Of a DNA stretch of 45,547 nt, positions 42,057 through 45,547 are shown piece after piece. A program made the position numbers and the translations under genes. The first letter of the stretch is position 1; each line of letters starts with the position of its first letter. The notes beneath the pieces were generated by a model, which saw only the letters and a program-made list of their open reading frames with translations, was not told where the DNA came from and did no database searches. Location: assembly GCA_964372415.1 (NCBI GenBank), contig CAYJQH010000006.1:1-45547 (forward strand), read 5' to 3'. This DNA comes from JAGORL01 sp964372415 (GTDB taxonomy: Bacteria > Patescibacteriota > Patescibacteriia > UBA9934).

Positions 42057-42423
42057 TTTAAACGCGTCGTACAATAAACCTTATACGACACTAACATTAA
42101 AAAAGTCTAATAATTACTGGGTCTATTAATACTCACTACCTTAAGGCTCCTTCCCTACACTCCCAAATATTTAGGGGACCTATCCCCTAATCTACAATAT
42201 GGTAAGCCGATGACGACGAAACATCTGGTGATAAACATTGTTTAAAACAGGACCTATCTATCACCCCTGCAATTAAGGTTAAGTCAAACAGTGATCTGTA
42301 TTTCTAACCAGAGCTCCAACTAAGGTTTGAATTTGAAATTTTCCATCATGGCTTATCCACCCTGGAGTTTGCACATCTCAAAGCGCGTTGCCGTGATTCC
42401 AACAAAATAGTGACGCGTTTAAA
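42057..42423. ncRNA. Candidate structured RNA of unknown class
   Basis: The 623-nt gap 41866-42488 has no plausible ORF. Within it, TTTAAACGCGTC (42057-42068) and GACGCGTTTAAA (42412-42423) form a perfect 12-bp closing helix. Nested inside are GTCGTA/TACGAC (42066-42089, competing with the last bases of the closing helix), TTAGGGGA/TCCCCTAA with a 4-nt loop (42171-42190), a long-range helix GGTAAGCC(G)ATGA with TCATGGCTTA(T)CC (42201-42213/42346-42358), and inside that GGTGATA/TATCACC (42227-42265). The strand is undecided. I could not find conserved RNase P, tmRNA or SRP sequences in either orientation. Confidence 0.5.
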
Positions 42424-42439
42424 TGCGCTGTGTTGAAAC

Positions 42440-42460
42440 AAGGGTATAAAGATACCCCTT
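42440..42460 (-). terminator. Candidate terminator of the M23 peptidase gene
   Basis: AAGGGTAT (42440-42447) pairs with ATACCCCTT (42452-42460, one bulge) around AAAG. On the minus strand a short TTGTTTC follows, so it would be a weak intrinsic terminator. Confidence 0.45.
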
Positions 42461-42488
42461 AATACAAAATCTAAAAGCTCCGTTTATC

Positions 42489-43700
42489 CTAGTAGGTTAG
42501 ATAGTTCATTGGATCAACCGGAAACCCGTCGCTACGAATTTCGTAGTGCAGATGTGGGCCGGTAGATAGTCCAGAACCTTGGTCGCCAGGACGACCGCCG
42601 GATAAGCCAATCACTTGGCCGCGTTCTACATATTGATCGGCAACCACATCCATCCGCGATAAATGTGCGTAGAGTGTAGCGAATCCGTTGGCGTGAATAA
42701 TCATGATGTAGTTTCCATATTGGGTTCCTGTGCGGGCCCAAGCTACAATTCCTGGGGCTGACGATTGAACTGGCGTGCCTTTGGCGACCGCGATATCTAA
42801 GCCGGAATGCTCAAACAAATAGCGAAAGGGATATGTTGTGTCGTGAAATGTTGTTGTGATCCGTCCATACAATGGCCATGACATAACTGTTACGCTACCA
42901 TCGTCTGCGTCACTTAGTTTGTTAGCAATTGTTTCCTGGAGTGAGTTAATTTCATTTGCTATGGATTGTTGTTCCTGGCGTAATTTGCTCAATAACAGTC
43001 TGTACTCCACCTCAGAGTCCTGACTCTGCAGAGCCAGAACCGTCTTGGCATTTTTTGCGCTATCAAGCTGATCTATTTTTGTTTGTAATTCAGTTTGTAG
43101 TTCGGTTAAAGAAGCTAGTTTGTTCTCGCGTTTACCGCGTTGTGTTTCTAGGTTTTGTCGAGTTAATTTGGTGGTGGCAAGTGTTGAACGAAGCTCACTG
43201 TTGACACTTTCGAGTTGTGTCGCGGCAGAAAATATTTCTTGAAAACTTTTTGCGCCTAAGACTAATTCCAGGAAATTAGAGCTACTCTCTTGTTCGTATA
43301 AAGTAAACAACAACTCACTTAGCATCTCCTTTTCATTGGCTAGTTTGGTGTCGGTATCAGTAATTTCGGAGTCAAGAAGTTGCAGTTGCAAATTTGTATA
43401 CTCGATTTCATTTTGCGTTGCCGCCACGTCAAGCTCAGCTAAAGCTATTTCGTTTTCAAGTAATGCTACGTCGTTTTGCAAACTGCCGGCAAGTTTGGAG
43501 TACTCCGCGATTTTTGCCCTGTACTCATCTAGCTGTTTATTAATTTGATTAATTTGGGCCTGCCGATTTTGAATATCAGATTGTAGTTCCTTAATTTCGT
43601 CTGGCGAGGTAGCGGCTAGAGCAAATGGTTGAAGACCAAAAATTACGCCGCTCAGCACGGCTATTGAAAGACCGATATTTTTAATCCTCCGAAAAAGCAT
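42489..43700 (-). CDS. Exported coiled-coil M23 (LytM) peptidase, EnvC-like
   Basis: A 403-aa peptidoglycan hydrolase or hydrolase activator. A signal peptide (about 1-30, ending ALAA) is followed by a long coiled coil (about 33-260, rich in Gln, Glu, Leu and Asn) and a C-terminal LytM domain. The zinc motif HSGLD and the final HLHYE (H383, H385) are intact, so it may be catalytic rather than a degenerate activator. The layout matches EnvC/NlpD-type division proteins and fits a role in daughter cell separation near ftsQ. Confidence 0.93.
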   Translation of the reverse strand: MLFRRIKNIGLSIAVLSGVIFGLQPFALAATSPDEIKELQSDIQNRQAQINQINKQLDEYRAKIAEYSKLAGSLQNDVALLENEIALAELDVAATQNEIEYTNLQLQLLDSEITDTDTKLANEKEMLSELLFTLYEQESSSNFLELVLGAKSFQEIFSAATQLESVNSELRSTLATTKLTRQNLETQRGKRENKLASLTELQTELQTKIDQLDSAKNAKTVLALQSQDSEVEYRLLLSKLRQEQQSIANEINSLQETIANKLSDADDGSVTVMSWPLYGRITTTFHDTTYPFRYLFEHSGLDIAVAKGTPVQSSAPGIVAWARTGTQYGNYIMIIHANGFATLYAHLSRMDVVADQYVERGQVIGLSGGRPGDQGSGLSTGPHLHYEIRSDGFPVDPMNYLTY

Positions 43701-43730
43701 TGTCGTTTTTGACGTCTGTACGTCTTTAGG

Positions 43731-45191
43731 TTATTTCAGTCTCTCAATCCCTCGATCGATTCTTTGGAGCGACGTTTCTTTGCCTAGCACCCAAAGATAC
43801 TCAAACGGACTGGCTGACTTGGCGAGTCCCGAGAGAGCTACTCTAAGTGGCCAGAGAACGTTGCCCGTTTCTCGACCGTTATCTTTAATATACCGTTTTA
43901 CCTCCTCCTCGAGAAGCGCCACGGTGACAAACTTTTCTTCTGGTAGCTGTTCAAGGAATTTTCTCACGTTTCTTAGCTCATCTAAGGCGTTTTCGGCCGT
44001 TGTTTTTTTCCAGACCAAAATTTTTCCGTCGAATTCGGGTGTCTCCAGGTACGACTGAAGGGCTGCTTTGAATTCTGATAGAACGTTCAGGCGACTTCGT
44101 TCTACAATTAGCGCCTTTGGTGTTCGTGGATGTTGCGCCGCGTCGCCAAGGAACGGTTTAGCTGCTGCTAAGAGCTCGTCTGGCGAAAGCTTGGCGAGGT
44201 ATTGGTGGTTCATCCAATTAAGCTTTTCGACGTTGAGTACTGCTCCGGACTTGTTGACACGAGACAAATTGAAAAGCTGGCTTAGTTCTTCGCGGGTATA
44301 AATTTCCTGGTCAGCTTTCGGGTTGTAGCCAAGCGTGGCGATGAAGTTCAAGAGGGCTTGTGGCAAATATCCTTTTGCTAAATAATCTTCAACGGAGACA
44401 TCGCCCTGACGTTTGGAGAGCTTTGTCTTGTCGGGATTCAGAAGAAGCGGCACATGGGCATACACCGGCATCTCCCAACCAAACATAGCGTGAAGAATTA
44501 TTTGCTTTGGCGTTGATGATAACCACTCTTCCCCCCGGAGCACGTGGCTGATGTTCATTAAGTGATCATCAACAACAACCGCCAGATGATAGGTTGGAAA
44601 ACCATCGGCTTTTATTAATACTTGATCATCGACATCGGCATTATTAAACGAAATTTTGCCGCGGATAGCGTCTTCAAAAGTTGATTGACCCTCAGGAATT
44701 TTTAAGCGGACAACGTGCGACTCCCCCGCCGTTAATCGCTCCTTGATTACTTCGGGACTGAGGCCGAGGCACAAGCGATCATATTTTGGCGTTTGTTTAA
44801 CCGCTATTTGGGCAGCCCGCATTTCCTCAAGACGTTCTTTGCTGCAAAAGCAGTAGTAAGCCTGCCCAGCTTCAAGCAGTTGTTGTGCGTAAGGCCTATA
44901 AAGCTCCAGCCGTTTTGACTGGATGTAAGGTCCGTAGTCGCCCATTTCGTCAACCGTGTGATCGGACTTGAGTACCGGACCTTCGTCGTAATCAAGACCA
45001 AGCTTTTGAAAAGTGCCAAGTAAACTCTCCAAGGCCCCAGCGACGTGTCTTTTTTGGTCAGTATCTTCAACCCGAATAACAAATTGACCACCGTTTTGTC
45101 GAGCCAAAAAATAGTCCCATAAGGCAGTACGTAACGTGCCAATGTGCATGAATCCGGTTGGTGATGGTGCCAGGCGAGTTCTGATGGTCAT
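43731..45191 (-). CDS. gltX: Glutamyl-tRNA synthetase
   Basis: A class I synthetase. The HIGH motif appears as HIGT at residues 16-19 after APSPTGFM, and KLSKR appears near residue 250 (NPDKTKLSKRQGD). A CFCS segment near residue 115 is the remnant or core of the zinc-binding region. The C-terminal helical anticodon-binding domain runs to residue 486. The ATG at 45191 overlaps the upstream glycosyltransferase stop by ATGA. Whether it also charges tRNA-Gln cannot be judged from this window. Confidence 0.96.
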   Translation of the reverse strand: MTIRTRLAPSPTGFMHIGTLRTALWDYFLARQNGGQFVIRVEDTDQKRHVAGALESLLGTFQKLGLDYDEGPVLKSDHTVDEMGDYGPYIQSKRLELYRPYAQQLLEAGQAYYCFCSKERLEEMRAAQIAVKQTPKYDRLCLGLSPEVIKERLTAGESHVVRLKIPEGQSTFEDAIRGKISFNNADVDDQVLIKADGFPTYHLAVVVDDHLMNISHVLRGEEWLSSTPKQIILHAMFGWEMPVYAHVPLLLNPDKTKLSKRQGDVSVEDYLAKGYLPQALLNFIATLGYNPKADQEIYTREELSQLFNLSRVNKSGAVLNVEKLNWMNHQYLAKLSPDELLAAAKPFLGDAAQHPRTPKALIVERSRLNVLSEFKAALQSYLETPEFDGKILVWKKTTAENALDELRNVRKFLEQLPEEKFVTVALLEEEVKRYIKDNGRETGNVLWPLRVALSGLAKSASPFEYLWVLGKETSLQRIDRGIERLK

Positions 45192-45547
45192 ACGGCTTTT
45201 TGAGTCTTATGTCTTATGTCTCGGCTTTCTAAGACATGTGTCCGGAGTTCCTGGAGAACGTTTTTTGTGCCGGTTAAAAATCGACCAGATCTAAGTGTAG
45301 CCCAAGCGACGGTGAGCGGAAAAAGTACAACCGCCTTACAGATGCGTTTGTAGCGCCACGGTTCATGAATAAGTCGCCATAACCATTCAAAGCCCCAACG
45401 CTGCCAGTTTAGGGGAGCTCGTTTGGCAGCCATAGATACATAGTCTGAGGCCCCACCCATGCCATTAAGTACATGTGTTTTAAACAATTTATTTTTGATA
45501 ATTTCTATAACTTTATCCTGTTTTCCATGACCGAGAGCGACGCCGAT
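45188..45547 (-). CDS. WecG/TagA/CpsF-family glycosyltransferase, C-terminal part
   Basis: The frame is open from the window edge (45547) to the stop at 45188, so only the last 119 residues are seen. The blocks IGVALGHGKQDKVIE, NGMGGASDY, AKRAPLNWQRWGFEWLWRL and HEPWRYKRI match the C-terminal half of WecG/TagA/CpsF enzymes, which add N-acetylmannosamine-type sugars to lipid carriers. It is followed by a C-terminal extension. The last codons contain repeated ATAAGAC words, part of the window's low-complexity style. It probably belongs to an envelope polysaccharide cluster beyond the edge. Confidence 0.85.
   Translation of the reverse strand: MGVALGHGKQDKVIEIIKNKLFKTHVLNGMGGASDYVSMAAKRAPLNWQRWGFEWLWRLIHEPWRYKRICKAVVLFPLTVAWATLRSGRFLTGTKNVLQELRTHVLESRDIRHKTQKAV

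Noticed and set aside
42057..42423. RNase P RNA, tmRNA or SRP RNA
   Set aside because: I found no GAGGAAAGTCC-type core, no tRNA-like end with a tag ORF, and no GGAAGG-AGCAGCC loop on either strand. A minus-strand GCAAACTCC stretch is too short to be a tmRNA tag argument.
1..45547. CRISPR arrays, insertion sequence transposases or prophage genes
   Set aside because: No regularly spaced direct repeats with unique spacers and no transposase, integrase or phage structural motifs were seen.
1..45547. UGA recoding to Gly (code 25) as in Gracilibacteria and SR1
   Set aside because: Many genes end in TGA at ATGA junctions, and conserved glycines use GGN codons, so UGA is a stop here.

Overview
The window reads as a chromosomal segment of a Patescibacteria (Candidate Phyla Radiation) bacterium. 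The reasons are short, tightly packed genes with ATGA or few-base overlaps, almost no Shine-Dalgarno sequences, a small cell-envelope gene set, and CPR-style synteny such as alr next to ftsQ and greA next to lysS. UGA is a normal stop here, because many ATGA junctions depend on it, so this is not a code-25 lineage. The exact class is not resolved.

Layout. Positions 1-1370 (minus strand) hold tRNA-Glu(CTC), a 100-nt palindromic element, a small membrane protein, a gene broken at an A7 run and a 43-aa basic protein. Positions 1428-8393 hold pepA, a 2-Cys peroxiredoxin (minus), a membrane-anchored DUF3179 protein, rsmI, metG, a MITE-like palindromic repeat, cvpA and tatD. Positions 8383-15088 hold a complete F-type ATP synthase operon (atpI-B-E-F-H-A-G-D-C) behind a near-consensus promoter. 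Its c subunit looks proton-type.

Positions 15085-23771 are the most unusual part. A self-contained transcription unit with its own promoter, Shine-Dalgarno and terminator encodes a beta-carbonic-anhydrase-like protein that resembles carboxysomal CsoSCA. A separate promoter then drives a six-gene complex I / group 4 hydrogenase-like module: NuoB-like, NuoL/HyfB, NuoH/HyfC, HyfE, NuoN/HyfF and a NuoCD/HyfG fusion. Every cysteine that would bind the proximal [4Fe-4S] cluster and every cysteine that would bind Ni-Fe is replaced, while the proton-path Lys and Glu residues in the membrane subunits are kept. There is no ferredoxin-like subunit. The module therefore looks like a proton-moving machine without its redox centre, next to a CO2/bicarbonate-type enzyme and an ATP synthase.

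Positions 23861-27426 encode a FecR/Ig-like exported protein overlapping a CHASE2 adenylate cyclase. A second self-contained cassette with an unusual C-ending codon style (minus strand) encodes an unknown 140-aa protein. Positions 28052-36207 hold a UvrD-type helicase fused to an Fe-S nuclease, a DciA-like protein, a membrane protein, and mreB-mreC-mreD-PBP2. Positions 36310-41865 hold greA, lysS, a cytidylyltransferase, serS, alr and ftsQ. The 623-nt gap that follows, between convergent genes, has no ORF but shows nested long-range base pairing and is probably an unidentified structured RNA. The window closes with an M23 peptidase, gltX and the end of a WecG/TagA glycosyltransferase, all on the minus strand.

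Regulation. Seven promoters of the form TTGANN-N17-(TATAAT-like) can be read by eye. Several lie only a few bases before the start codon, which implies leaderless or near-leaderless mRNAs. Many intergenic gaps hold low-complexity runs of CTAG/CTAA words that look like a genome-specific repeat style.
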